Positions 20,801-33,493 are shown, numbered from the stretch's first letter. The stretch: DNA of 64,000 nt from Eutreptiella sp. 'Long Island Sound 2002' (GCA_964036045.1 OZ038384.1:22063000-22126999), one strand, 5' to 3'. Numbers and translations: made by a program. Notes: generated from the letters alone by a model not told the origin.

Positions 20801-21028
20801 TCCTGTGATGCCCTTACCCCAGTCCAGTCTTAACCCCATGTGTACATATCCTGATGTGTTGCTGTACATAAATTTGTTCCCTTGTTTCAGAGTCGCAAGG
20901 ATCCTGAAACGCTTTGTCACATGACACGAGCGTATTGATGCCCCTGTGAGCGCAGTGCTTTGCCTGCCTGCTTGCTTGTGCGTATCACCGCAGCGTCCCG
21001 TGGCCAGGCCCCCCACGGGAACGCGTCA
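17844..21028 (+). repeat. 3' LTR of element A (3,185 bp)
   Basis: It starts TGAAGCGG right after the polypurine tract and ends GCGTCA before the GTAT duplication. It is one base shorter than the 5' LTR. The open stretch seen in the 5' LTR is split here by a one-base deletion (AATCGAAT for AATCCGAAT near 18451). Confidence 0.93.
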
Positions 21029-21032
21029 GTAT
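21029..21032. repeat. Target-site duplication GTAT, right of element A
   Basis: Second copy of the four-base duplication at 3464-3467. Confidence 0.85.
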
Positions 21033-22323
21033 TCAGAGATTCGCGCAGCAGAAGGAAGCTCAGGGAGCATAGGTAGCTCCTCTATCTGTGTGCGCACACT
21101 GAGGTCAGTCTCATAGACTGGGAACGTTTTCTCCAACCTCTGGAGTACCTCTGCCCAGGTGGAACAGGTTTTCTCAATCTGTTTCACCTGTTTCTGCAAA
21201 AATTTCTTTTTGCATGAGCGTTTCAGCAGTGAGCATTTGGTGGGCACATCCACATGGGATTGGCCAGTCAGCAAAAGACACTCAGCAAATTCTTCTGCCC
21301 ATTCGGGCAGATTTTTGGGGTCGAACTCCGGCAGTTCCAGCTGGATGTTCGCCTGGGCAATAGGTCTGCCCGTCTTCCCACCCCACGGAGTTAGGCCAGA
21401 AGGTGATACGCCAGCAAGAGGTGCCAGGGCTGACAGCCCTCTTTTCTCAGTCTCCGTCACCGGCACGTCCTGTAGTTCAGCAACAGGGACTGTCCTGGCG
21501 CGAGCATGAAAAGGGCTGGGGCAAGTGACCTTTGGTAGCAACCTGGACACCCTTGATCTTTTGAGATCATCAGCCAACGTGCTCAATCCTGGTGAAGGTG
21601 AGAGTAGCGCTGGCTGGGGTAAGGGTTCAGTGATACCCAATTTAGCTTTGACAGCCTCAGAAAGGGCTGTCACATCAGGGTCTTCAGACCCAGACAGTAA
21701 TTTGGCCAGTAATTCGGCCGTACGGTCCAGGGCCCCATGAGTTGGCTCTGGTAGATGGGAAGCTTTCACATATGCGGGGCACACTTCAGGGCTCCTGCTA
21801 GTGATTGGCAGCTCCGGACGCCATACTGGCCTCGAGGTTGCCTGGGTAGAGACACTGCGTCGGCCAGGTCTGTAGGTGGGCCGGAGTAAGGGTAGGAACC
21901 CATGTCCGTGTACGGTGGGGATCCCAAGGCGTCTAGTGGTTCCTCTCCATCTTCGCCTGTGACGGACTTGTAGTACTCGTCGTGGAGAATATATTCGTTG
22001 ATTTTCCTTCTGAATTCGCCTTCTTCCTCAGGTTCTCGAGCGGGGGTAGCCGTTGAAGAAGAAGCTGGGCATATGGTTCTGGAGATCGACGCCGCAACCC
22101 TTCGGCGGAGGTGCTGAAGGCTATCACCACGGGCCGCTAAGGCCTCTGTGGTCAATCTGGGCGCATCTTGTTCCGCCCTTCTGTGTACTGGATCTTCGTG
22201 AGACCCAGATGCGGCTCTGAGTTTGGGCTCACTCACTGAGGTGGGCCCACTGTTGCCAAGTTGAACTTGTACACTTCGAATTGGCCAGGTCCTGGCAGAT
22301 ATCTGTACTGATGGCGTGAACAT
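21033..22323 (-). pseudogene. gag: Gag N-terminal half of element D
   Basis: Starts at ATG 22321-22323 on the minus strand. The first ~155 residues are acidic and low complexity. The frame shifts once near 21840 and then runs to the insertion point with a charged helical segment typical of a gag core (LLKRSCKKKF, TWAEVLQRLEKTF). It ends …ARISEY at the junction with A and continues at 3467 as VCDLGYLF. No promoter is visible. The single-base frameshift is independent of the A insertion, so the gag was damaged twice. Confidence 0.75.
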
Positions 22324-23107
22324 TTTGTTTCTGGTTTTGGCTTGTGTTCTTCTCAGAGTCGGTTCGAAAGGTTCTCAAGGGTTGCCTCTGCTACCGGAAA
22401 GATGTCCTTGATTAGTGCCCTAGATATTTTGATGAAATCCTGCAGGTTTTTGATGAGAAAATCCCAAAACCAAAGCAGCAAGTAGAGCAAGAACAGGATG
22501 TGGATCGAATCAATGAATAGTTTGAAATCCAGTGTAACACAGAAGGGCTGCAGATAGACAAAGCAGGTATAATCATAAAGATTCAATCACAAATGGATAA
22601 TACAAAAGATTTTATATGAAAACTGGACTGACTCTAGCCTCCAAGATAGCATCAAGCACTTCATGTGCACTCTTCTGGGTGAAATGGTGCTGGTTAGGAA
22701 TGTGGGGCATAGGTGTCAGGCAAACACAGAAAATGACTTGGCCAAGCAACTGAATTCGGAAACAGTTAAAACGTAGAACCACAATAAGTGGTAGAAACAA
22801 TTGAGTATAGGGGTCTTGGGGTGGGAGACCACTAGGCTTAACCTCCAAGGCCTAAAGCATGAAATGCCTATTTTATTTCGGTGTATCCTCCATGAAGGAA
22901 GGTACCTCCGCTCAGCTGAGTGGTAGGGGTTCAACTTCATGGGAGGCTAGGGTTACAACCCTAGTTACTTTGAGAGAGTGTACTTTAGACTTCAAAAGAG
23001 AGATAAAAATACTTAAGTTAGTCTTAGCATCAACAGAAGGGTTTTAAGGGGGGCTTGGCCTGGATCAAGCCCTCCGAGAAAGACATGGCACTGACTTTTT
23101 CTTACTG
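22324..23107 (-). other. Upstream part of element D: leader and probable 5' LTR remnant
   Basis: This AT-richer stretch lies between the gag start of D and the abrupt end of element B. I could not identify LTR ends or a primer-binding site. A motif CCTATTTTATTTCGGTGTA (22864-22882) recurs in the repeats around 42.0-42.3 kb. By position it should hold the 5' LTR and leader of D, but its matching LTR is outside the window. Short open frames here look fortuitous. Confidence 0.4.
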
Positions 23108-24426
23108 CCCCTATCCACATAGTGGAATTCCGTTTGCCATCTCTGGGGTGGCATGTGCTCTCCCTTAGTGTCCTGATAGACACTCTCTCCAGGCGGTAGG
23201 GTGACCTTGTTTAAGGTCATGTTGGTCAGTGAGACTACCCAATGTCGGGTACTTTCCTCCTCGGTGCATCCCAGGGATAACCAGCACTGCCTTGGAGCGG
23301 TCCTTGCGAATCTTCGCTACCGCCCTTGGAATGTCCCATCGGGGGCAATGGATCCACATCAAACCCTGATGCGGACCCCAGTGCTTCTTCCACGCGGAGT
23401 CCTGGGCGCTCCAGTACTTCTCGCAAACCCGAAGGTGGGCGGAGGTTCCTGAAGAGAACGCATCCAGGGCCAGATCGGAAGCTCCCAGGTCCGCAACCAC
23501 TCGGCTCGCCACTTCTGGCATTACGCCGTACTCCTGGTTTGCTGGCCCAGCTGGCTTAGTCCCCAGCGCGGCTACTTCGAGCTGATTGCGTTCCGGGTGG
23601 ATCCATTGGCACTCCACATGATGCTCAGGTGACGAAAGCCACGAGAGCTGGTCGTCCTGGTACAGGGTCATGGATGCCTGGGCCGGGAGATTGCCGGAGT
23701 CCGTCTCCATCATGAAGTCGTACCCAACGATCATGTCCCAGTCCATCTGGGCCTCGTAGGAGCGACCTTGCAGGAGGATATCTTTGCCGAGGTCCGGGCG
23801 GCTCAGCTCACGGTGGTTCACGAACTGCAGCCCAATGGCCGCTTCCCTCGTGCCTCCCACCATGTACCGGCCGTTCGCCACCTTCAGCCTGACAGGCTTC
23901 CGACTGTCGGTCAAGCACTCTGGCGGAGGTAAGCGAGCCTTGACCAAGCTGACCTGAGCTCCCGTGTCGACCAACACGTCGAAGACCTTCTCCACTTCCC
24001 CGCATAAGGCACGGACCTTAAGGTGCAACTGCCGCTCACCCCCAACACGGCGCACGGCGTGCAAGCTCAGGATCTCCGGCCGTTCCAGAAGCTCAATAAG
24101 CGACTGGTGCAGGTCGTGAACAATGGGCTCAGGCTGCCCATCTGCAGCATCCAGCTGCGGTCCGGGTGATCCTCTCATTCCTCGGAAAGATCTTGAAGCA
24201 CATCAAATACGTTCTTGGTCGCGAAGGATGGACGGCTGCAAGGGTTTGTGCCTTCACTTGCCCCCACCCTGCCACTGCAACTGTCCTTCTTCTTGGGTGC
24301 CGGACCGGGCCTTCCGCCCGCGGCAATCCCTTTGTGCTCATTGTCTCCCGAATGGGATGGTGCGGCGCTTCCCGCACCACCATCCTGCGACCGCCCTAGC
24401 TGGGGCCCTTGGCTGCAGGGGCTCCG
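23108..24426 (-). pseudogene. pol: Pol fragment of chromovirus B (protease and Dam-like domain)
   Basis: It continues in frame from gag because the codon that is TAG in A and C is CAG here (24427-24429). The linker and the start of the protease region read to about 24178, where a one-base loss near LQDLSE creates a shift and stop. The next frame (23165-24178) holds the DTGA protease motif and the Dam-like domain with CPRW (23336-23347), then ends where similarity to A and C stops. No RT remains. Confidence 0.8.
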
Positions 24427-27400
24427 CTGAGGGGCGTCGCTTGTGGTAGCAGGGGTACTCTCCTCCGCATCAACCTCGTTGACACTCTTCTTCTTTCCCC
24501 CTTTGTTACCCTTCTTGTCCTTGTCCTTGTTCTTGTCGTCCGACTTGGGAACCCAGGACTTCTTGATCTCCTGGATCTCCTTGGCCAACTCGGTCCCCGC
24601 CGACATCAGCTTGGAGAGCTTGTCCTTGGTGACCTCCACCTTGGTCTCCCGGATACCCGCGGGTGCACGCTTTTTCGACCCGTGCACCTTCTTGTAAGCC
24701 TCCGTGTCGGCGTTGTGCATGGGACATGTTCGGTGGTCATGGTTGAACCCTTTGTTCCTTCCATAACACACGAAACAGCCCTGAGGGTGAGCTCGTATGA
24801 ACTCCCCAAAGGACAGCGGAGGGTCGCCTATGCGGCGCGGTTCCTTCTTCTCCTTCTTCTTCCAACCCTTCTGCAGGGGCTTCCACTTTCCCCGGTTGCT
24901 CCCCGCGTTCAGGTTGTTGGCCGCGAAGGCAAAAACGGCCGTTTTGGCGGGCTCATCGTCGTCGTCATCGTCGTCGAGAGCCTCATTGCCATCGGCTCCC
25001 GCTGGGTCCATGGCAGATTCCCCGCCCAACCCTTCGACGTCACGGTCACCGGCCTTCAAGCCGCGGGTGTGGTGGAGATTCCGGTACTCTTTGAGCACTT
25101 CCTCTGCGACCCAATCCAAGACCTCGTCGCAGGTCATCCGCGCCGGGATGGCCTGCAGACGGAGGGTCTGGCCGCCCACGTCACACTCGTCGAGGCGCAA
25201 CATCGCGGTCTTCTCGCGATCGCCCGTGACGGTGATGGGGAGGGCGTTCCGCAGCTCTCGCCGCTTGACATCCCGCGCCACATGCTTCTTTGTCCAAGCC
25301 AACACTTTTGGATGATACTCCTTGGGGAGCATCATCTTGAACGTGTGGTTGAACTTGGCTCTCTTGGCTTCCTTCTTGGTGACTCTCTTGATCCATGCGT
25401 CCGGCAGCATGGAGAGCAGGCGGGCCTGCTCGTCACCCTCATTCCAGTCCTCCACGTTGCGGCGGAAGAGGGTGTATTGCCCCCGGAAGTCTCGCCAATC
25501 CCGTAGGCGGATCTCCCGACCATCATGCTGAAGCTTGATGGCCCTCCACCGCTGGGCAGCCACCTGCGGAGCGTCCACACGCTCCTGCTCGTTGAGCCAC
25601 TTGTTGGCTTCCTTGAGGGTCTTGATTTTCCCCTCCTTGGTCGCCACGAAGTATAGCTCTTGGAGCACCTCCGGCAGGCGCCACCTGAACCGTTTGAAGA
25701 CATATTTTTCCGCCTCTGCGGGATCCATGTCTTCAGTGACGGTCATCGCCCAATCGTCTAGTTTCTCCAAGAAGCGGTCGAGGTTGAGGGGGTTGCCATC
25801 CTACGTGGGGGGCTTGATGTCCTTCAGGTCATCTCACACAGCGGCATCCGCGGCCTTAGAGACCATGAACGACGGCCGCGAGGTCGAACGAGGTTCCCAT
25901 TGGCGTCCCCCACGGACTCCCATGGCCGCCACTTCCACCTCCTCCACGGTATCCATGTGGCTACGCCGTGGTTCGTCCATGTACGCTGAACCTAGATGTT
26001 CACGCCGTACTCCTTTCATGTATGCCTCCTCATCACGGCGCCGGCAGCTGCGTTCAGCGGCCTCCCGTTGTACACCACGCAGCGGGGTAATGCCGAACTC
26101 CTCCAGATCTTCCTCGCCTCCGCCGACATCCCACTCCACGTCCCCTCCAGGGACCTCATCTCTGAGTCCACCGTATCGCCCACCAGCCATTGTGATTGCC
26201 TCTTGGGCTGGTGCAGGGCGTCGGGGGCGTACCGGCGTCCGCAGTGGTGCACGGCGGTTGTGGTAGTCCGCACTGAGCCACTCGTCACGCCAATCCTCAC
26301 TGCCACTGCTGGGCGGCATACGCTCGTTACGGCGGCCCGCGCTGTGATGAGAGGGGGCGCTGAGAGAGGGGGCAGTGGCGCTGGGGCAACTCCTAGGGGC
26401 TCCGCCGGGGGCGTGGGCTCTGCCTGGACCTGGTCCAGGTCCCCAGCCGTCGTCCGACGAGCCGGACTTCAGGGGTGGGTGGTCGCTGTCGACGCTCCCA
26501 CGGCCTTCCAGCTCGTCCAACCTCTGCTGCAGGCCGTTGATGACCTTGTTCAGCAGCCTGGTCTCGCCCCTGGGGATGTCCAGCTCCCTCTGGGCAGCGG
26601 TGGCGACCTTGGCGATCTTGACCATCTCCGTCTTGGCGATGTCCAGTTCCCTCTGTGCGCCCGCGGCGACCCTGGCGATGCTGATCATCTCGCCTTTGCC
26701 CGTGTCTACCTCGCGCTCGAGGGACTGGACCCTCCTGCGGAGGTGGACGATCCACTGCCAAGTGGCCTCCGGGCCACCATCTTCCGGTGGGCCGTCGGGG
26801 TCCCCAGGGGGTCCTCCAGGAGGGCCTGCGCTGGGCCCACCCGGTCCAGGGGGTCCTCCCCCGCCAGGGGGTCCACCTCCGGGGGGTCCACCTGATGCAC
26901 GTCCTCCAGGAGGTCCCGACGGGCCTCCGCCAGGGGGTCCCGGTGGGTCTCCGCCGGGTCGCCTCGGTGAGTCCGAGGACGGGGGTTTCTCCGTGTAACC
27001 CAAGTCCATGTCTTCATCCTCGTCCATGTCGCCCCACCTAGCCGTCTCGGTCTCGCACTCGGTGGATTCCGAGCTCCGGTAGGGAGGAGGGAGATCCTCA
27101 CTCTCACCCTCCGGCTCCATGAGGACGTCTCCGCCTCCTCCACCAGCCATTACCCGGCGATGTCGGCGGTCTCGTCCGTCCCCATCGCTGGCGGTGAAGA
27201 AGGGGTCAAAGTCGTGGGGATGTCCGCCCGCTGGCCTCCGTGCCCTCTCGGGGGTCTTCCCCTTACCCCTCCTTCGTCGGTAGGCGGTGGGGCCACTGTC
27301 CCCACTGCTGCCGGTGTCGACCTCCTCCAGATCCAGCTTCATCTTGGAGGAGGCGTCTCCTTCGAAGAGCTTTCGAGGGGTTTTCACTCTGGATCCTCCC

Positions 27401-28769
27401 GGGGGTGTCTCGCGCTGAAGCTTGGCCTCCGCCTCCTCCATTGCGGTGGCCGTGGCTGCGGCAGCTCGCCTCTCGACCTCTTCTCGGGCACAGGCAGCCT
27501 CGGCTTCCCGAGCCCGCTGCAGCCGAGCCTTCTCAGCTTCCAACGCTGCCAGCTCCGCCTCGGTCTTGGCCCTCACCTCAGGGACCTTCCGTCGCGCGGC
27601 CTCGATGGCGTCCTTCCTGGCACGTCCGCTTGGGTCTTAGCCGTTGCTTTGGCGTGGGCCCTTTCCTCCGCCTCCTTCCTTGCCCTCTCTTGGGCAAGCG
27701 CCTCTTCCAATGCTTTCACCTCGGCCTCCTTACGGACAATGGCCTCCTGGGCCAGGCGGGCTTCCTGGGCGGCTGCTGCCACCTCACCCCTGACCCGGGC
27801 AGTCGCTGCCTCCTGGGCGGCTGCAGCCGTGAGTCCGGCCGCAATGGCCGCCACGGTCGAGGCATGGAAGGCCATGCCTCTGCCCCAATCTGCAGCCTCC
27901 TCCTAGGCAATGCCGACGGCGCCCTCCACGGCAGCGTTCTGCTGCGTGGCCCGTTGCCGGGCAACCCGAAGGTTGCAGGGCACCCCACAGGCGCGCTGGC
28001 AGGCGCCGGCCACGTCCCTTTGGTCGGGAGCGACGCTGCTGCTGGACCTGGCCTGGTCGGCCGGCATCCTCCCACGGTGGGCCGACTCCACGTCCCTGCT
28101 GGGTCCTGACTTCCTCAGGTGCAGCTGACGGGGCTTGGCCTTGGCCTTCTTGGCGACTCCGAGGAAGTCGCCAAGGGTGGTGTGGCCGGGGTGGTGACCG
28201 CCACTGGTCCGTTGGGGGCTCGGGGCTGGGGTTCCGCCCTTGGTCTTGTTCTCCGCGGCCTGGGCGGCTTCGGCGGCCAGGGATTCCTGGTACTCCCGCC
28301 ATTTCTTGTCCCGCCTCTCGTCCACGGCGGACCGCTTCTCCTTCCCAGGGGACGCGCTGCTGTTGCTGCCCTGCAGTGTACGCTCGTTCCCCACTTCTGG
28401 GAACTTCTTTTCGATCATGTCCCATATAGAGACGTTGATCGTGGCACCCGACGGGTACTCGTTGGTGTTCTCGTCCTCATCAATCCCGTCAAGGCGCAGC
28501 CCTTCGCCGGGCCTGTCCGGGCGGGTCCAGACCCTCAAGCGCTTCTGGCGGAAGCGGTAGGCGTATCCTTCCACCCGCAGCCAGTCTTCCACTGCCTGCA
28601 GGCGGTCGGCGCCCATATTCTCGCGGAGCTCGAAGCTGCCGGGCATGCCGCCTTCGCACTGGGGGTTGCTGTGGCGGTAGTGCTGCCCCCATACCAACCC
28701 ACGCAGTAGGCGCACTGCATGGGGGTGGGGCAGCGGCCACCTCTTGCCCGCCTCCTGCCAGATCACCAT
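24427..28769 (-). pseudogene. gag: Gag of chromovirus B, interrupted
   Basis: Starts at ATG 28767-28769 with MVIWQEAG, matching A and C. It has the same domain order: N-terminal Trp/Arg region, coiled coil, Pro/Gly linker (about 26760-26980), helical repeats, gag core and CX2CX8HX4C knuckle (about 24760-24790). Damage relative to A: TAG at 27903-27905 where A and C have CAG; a one-base deletion near 27618; TGA at 25834-25836 (TGG in A); and TAG at 25801-25803 (TAC in A). The end of gag lacks the TAG of A and C, so gag and pol would be one frame. Confidence 0.85.
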
Positions 28770-29097
28770 CGGTGCTCGTTCCCCTCGATGGACTAGTCCT
28801 GGGGGTGGCTGTTGAAGCGGTGGTTGCGGTCCACTCTATCTACAGGGCTGGGACCCAGACGCCCGATGGTGCTTGTGGAGGTGGCTGATGCAGCTGGGAG
28901 TGCGGCCGGTACTGGTTGGCCGAAGGAACTCGCTGATGTCGGAGTTCTGGTCGCTACACCTCCTTCACGGACTAGGCGCTGTTGCTGACGCTCGGGGCGA
29001 TGCTCCGGGCGGCGCTGCGAAGCCCGTGGTGCTCGGGGTTCAGGTGGCCCCGAGTGGCACGCGAGGAATGAATAACCCCGCGGCGGTGAAACGCCTT
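28770..29097 (-). other. Leader of chromovirus B
   Basis: It begins next to the LTR with AAAGGCGTTTCACCGCCGCGG, as in A and C, and lacks a recognisable primer-binding site. No gene. Confidence 0.7.
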
Positions 29098-32000
29098 TGA
29101 CGCGTTCCCGTGGGGGGCCTGGCCACGGGACGCTGCGGCGGACACGCACAAGCAAGCAGGCAGGCAAGGCACTGCGCTCACAAGGGCATCCTCATGCTCG
29201 TGTCATGTGACAAAGCGTTTCAGGATCCTTGCGACTCTGAAACAAGGGAACAAATTTATGTACAGCAACACATCAGGATATGTACACATGGGGTTAAGAC
29301 TGGACTGGGGTAAGGGCATCACAGGACAATAGACACTCAGTCCCAACTCATATCCCAATCCCAGGTCCGTCCCTTTCAGTGGCTGGCAGGGGCGGGGGCT
29401 CAAACACAACCCATGCCCTACTCAGTCCGGACCCTGAAACCCTGCCAATAGCGGAGGGTGTCCCGCCCAGCCACAGGCGAGTTCCTGGGAACCAAGGAGC
29501 TCCATGGCCGACCAACAGTGTCTCCCTACCCCCCCTAACGGCAGGTCCGAACTCCTCTCTGAGCGAAAGATAAGGCCCCGCCATTATCCCCTAGGAGTTG
29601 GTAGCTGAAAATGGGCTGTTTCAGCCCAGACTGATGTTAGCTCGAAAAACTTTAAAATTGACCCCTCGTCCGGACCATCCAGAGGTAGGGACGAGGCAAC
29701 TGACCCTATGCCCTTCAAGTACGAACTCCTTGGACCCTTCACCCAACCTGGTTCCCCCTGAGCCCCCGGCATCAGGGCACCATGGGTTCATCAGGTGGGG
29801 TCATGATGCAAAAATCACCAAAATTGGCGTCATTCCCACGCGTGAGTCGCCCGGCCAGGGCAAGGCCAATGGCTCAGAGGATAGGAGGCAGGACTTGGGA
29901 GCTTTATCTCAGTGCATGATCTGAAATTAGGTCCGGGCTCCTTGTGGGCAATGAGATATGGGGCCGCCAATCGACCACACGGGGGGCTGAAATTAGGGTC
30001 CCAAAAGGGGGTCATTTTGGCTGCTCAAAATGAGTCAAAATCGGGGGTATCTCCTATGGTAGGTCTCCACGCCGGCTTGGAGATCGGATCCGCCAATCCA
30101 TATGCGATTCACTGGGAGTCCAACAGAGAATCACACATACGTGGCTCTCAAGGATCTCCATGGCCCTCGGTGTGGTGATGATCCCAACTGGGTCCACAAG
30201 CGCCAAAATGGCAAAATCGGCCGTCTCGGTCGACTGTCCAGGGTAGGAACCCTTGGCGATTTTGTCGCGCCAAGCCTTGATTCACGACCACTGATATCCC
30301 CTTTGGTCCCATGCCCCGGGCTATGACCTGCTGTCACACTGGCTGCTCACTGTTCATCGAGGGGATGAACACGCGGATGGGGCAGAAAGCCGCATGCGGT
30401 GCAAAGGGGGGGATCATGGATCGCACCAAAAATTGAATGACTCCGGATGAGCCGGAGGAGCAAATGCGAAACTCAATGGTGTTGAACACTTGGTCGGATG
30501 CTACAATAATCGCCACTCCTTTCTAGCTGGATCCCGTGCCCCATGGAGATATGGTAGTTCCAATATGGCATACAATGGCAAACACAGCACAATTTGGCCA
30601 AAATGGCCCGCACTCATGACTCCATATCTCCAGGGGCACGGCGAGGATCCTTCCCACCAAAGATGCTATGGACACAAAGGACCTAGGTCCCAATATATGC
30701 TGCTTGCCAACCCTCATGGTCGCCTCTAGCTATTTTCCCCATTGGAGGGAAAGTGACACACAAATGGGGCAGAATGGCAACATACCCCAAATTGGGTGAC
30801 TCACAACTCTCCCTTCAAGAGGAGAGGCCACATGGGGAAACACCCCATTCGATGCGGGTTTATGTGCCCTCTCCGAATTGCCCTTACCCTTGGTCAAGTG
30901 GCGCACGCAACCTCGGGGGTGAAATCAGGGGGAGAAGGGGTTTGTGGCCATTCTGGGCAAAAGGGCCAAAATTCACCCAAAAGTGGTCACTCGAAAAATC
31001 GTATCTCCGTATCACAAGAGAAAGGAGCCTCGGGCTTTTGCACGGATGCAAACCAAAGCTTTGCTTCCCTTTTGCAACAAGGGTTGAGGTTCAAAGCATA
31101 ATGGAACCATTTTTAACACCTCAATCCTTGAAGCACACTATTTATGGGAAAAAGTGCATATATCGGCGATATTGGTATGTACATATCTTTGGGTCATTGA
31201 GGAACAAAAATATGAGCAAACATTTTCGGAGTGGGCCCATAGTAGGTGCCTTCAAATATGCCCACTATGGTTAGATCGTCTCCGCCCACTCATGTCATTG
31301 GTGCTTGCATATGAGCGCGTGTGCAAAGAGGCAGTATGGCACGCGTGCTCACAAGGCGACTTTATATAAAATAGAAGACAAGGTTGTAAAAATCAACCAA
31401 GCCATCCACGATGTCCTTCCTGGTCCCTACTTTACATATTGCTTGGTTCAAGGCTCCACTCCCCACAGGCTTTGAGTACGAGCCTCGGGGGATTGGCCAT
31501 TTTGGCCTAATTTTCGACCAAAACTTGCCCTTTTTCGAAAATAGAGTTTTGGTTCGCATTGAATTGCGTGGAGCCATCGTTGAGTTGGCTCGAAAATCAA
31601 AAAAGGCCTAGGGCTTTTGGTCTTGTGAGCATTGTGTTCGGTTATTAAGGTTCATGCTCAGAAGGCCACAAAGTTAGCGTTTGCGCACGCAAACGACTTG
31701 GGTTTGCGAAACCCATAGGCTGCCTAAAACATCCCTATAGTCCTCTTCCCTATGCAAAGTGATATGCCCATGTGAAAGGGGCATGGATGAAAGGCATAGG
31801 GGGGGAATATAGGGTTCCGTCCAAACTCATGGTCCTTGAGAACCATGAGTTCAAGCGATTGACGGAAAAGCTGATTTTCTCTCAGACGCAACGGCGAAAA
31901 ATTCTGCCGAACACACCAGATGAAAGTACAAGAAAAACCCTCTAGATCCAGCCCTTGAGTTCCTTTAGAACCTCAAAGGTACTCAAGAAAAACCCATCAT

Positions 32001-32305
32001 AAAACTCGCCACGGAGAAGCGACGAAAGCGCGCGAACAGGCGACAACAGGCGGCGATTTCACGACAATTAGAAATTGCGGTAGAAATCGGGTATTTCAGC
32101 GATTTCTAACCGAAAATCGACCAAGACAATAAAATTATGGTAATTCTACATCGATTTAATGGTTAGGGATCGGATTCCAGATCTCGCGGATTAGAGAACA
32201 GGGATATCCCGCTGACACCCGGTGTCAACGGTTTCCGCACGGGTGTGACAGCTGACGGCTCACAGGCCTCTGGGCCATGGGCTGTAGGTTCTGTGTACCG
32301 CTTCA
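29098..32305 (-). repeat. 5' LTR of chromovirus B (3,208 bp, minus strand)
   Basis: On the minus strand it starts TGAAGCGGTACACAGAACC (near 32305) and ends ACGCGTCA (29098). The terminal ~1 kb next to the leader matches the LTRs of A and C well; the middle and the start are strongly diverged although length and both termini are kept. The partner LTR is not in the window. Confidence 0.8.
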
Positions 32306-33493
32306 CTACGGGATGACAAAAATGCGATCTCTTCACACTTGCCTACTGATAGGGGTGGTTTTTCGGGCAAAATCGTCACGGATGGCAATCCCAGCACCCT
32401 GCTCCATCCAAATCCCTCTCAAATGACAAATGCTGACATCATGCAACAAGAGAGGGCTCATTTGGGGAAGGGGAAGGCTCCAAAGGGCGCTTGGAGGACA
32501 ACTGGGTGTCCCAAACCTCGGAGTTCTTACCCTCAGGAGTGGTAGGCACCCTTTGTGGCAAGTTCAAATAACATTGCCTACAAATTACAAGCAACTTGGT
32601 AATTTTCTTGGCTGTGGCCATGGCAACACCTTCGGCAAAATCAATGTTCCTTTCTCTAGGAGTCAACTCACGGCACTCCTTCCAAGCGAAACCTTTGCGG
32701 TGAGCCACACAGCAACCTGCGGTGGTCTTGAAGGTTGGCTTGTCACCACCTGCAAACAAAAAGGACACAACAAATTAAAACTCTAAATTGTGGCAATGAC
32801 GAGATCGGAAATGCACAAGGAAGCATCTCACAAAACTGTTCCCAATGCCTTGAACAATCGTGATTCAAATTGAACAACAAAAACAACCCTCACAAACGAG
32901 GACCATAATGTCATCATTCATGCCAAAATCACAAATTACCCTTGAAATCGCAACTTGACCTTGCTAGATTCGAACATATGGTAAGCACAGCCCATACCTT
33001 CGGACATATTGGCGAAGTGCGCCACAGCCAGAAAAGCTACGAAACCAAGTGCCAAGCACAACCAAAGGCGAAACATGAAAACGAGCTCTGCGATACGGTC
33101 ATTCATTGCGAAACACGACAAATGGTGCTGGAAATGCTCGCAAGCAACTAACAGCCATCTAATTGATGCAATCGACACAAAAATTTTGAGATTCGACAAC
33201 CCTGTAAATTACAAAATCTATCAAAACGGCCACAAAAGTGCTAGAAGTTTAGCATGAATCGATCCGCATCAAAATTCTCTAAATAAATATATGCACAGAT
33301 CGTGCAGGAACCCGAATCGACTTTATGTCCAGCTGGTGCTATAGTGATAGGCCGAATTCAGTGCCGGCGGGAGAAGAGTGGACCTCACCTGAGATTGTGG
33401 GTGAGAGCAACGTGCCAAATTTCTCAAAGCGCGCAAACTCCGATGGCCGCCGGCTGCTGCGGAAGGGGCAGTTTGGGAATGGCTATGCAGGAC
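32306..33493. other. Low-GC interval between B and the MULE; no firm gene
   Basis: The composition differs from the flanking elements. The only protein-like open frame is on the minus strand (32439-32768), listed separately. A second minus frame (32936-33199) has a hydrophobic stretch, but I could not find a phase-compatible splice joining the two. Confidence 0.5.
32439..32768 (-). other. Possible exon of an unknown gene
   Basis: A 109-codon frame preceded by a plausible acceptor (TTTGTTTGCAG near 32753 on the minus strand). The sequence looks protein-like (CRELTPRERNIDFAEGVAMA) but matches nothing I know. It could be part of a host gene or of an older element; support is weak. Confidence 0.2.

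Larger units (their letters stand above)
3468..21028 (+). mobile_element. Complete Ty3/gypsy chromovirus A (17,561 bp), inserted in gag of D
   Basis: The element has 5' LTR 3468-6653, leader, gag 7033-11397, a single in-frame TAG, pol to 16379, a 1.45-kb non-coding spacer, a polypurine tract at 17833-17843 and 3' LTR 17844-21028. LTRs start TG and end CA. By eye the two LTRs differ at about 27 positions in the first kilobase, so the insertion is older than that of C. Pol has one nonsense codon and two single-base insertions, so this copy is not autonomous. Confidence 0.93.
23108..32305 (-). mobile_element. Chromovirus B, 5' part only (LTR, leader, gag, start of pol), decayed
   Basis: On the minus strand it runs from LTR start at 32305 through gag to pol, and similarity to A and C ends within about ten bases of 23108, between the Dam-like domain and RT. 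RT, RNase H, integrase and the 3' LTR are absent. B shares A's LTR ends and gag plan but is the most diverged of the three, and it carries at least three nonsense codons and two frameshifts. The missing part may lie left of the window if D inserted into B. Confidence 0.85.
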
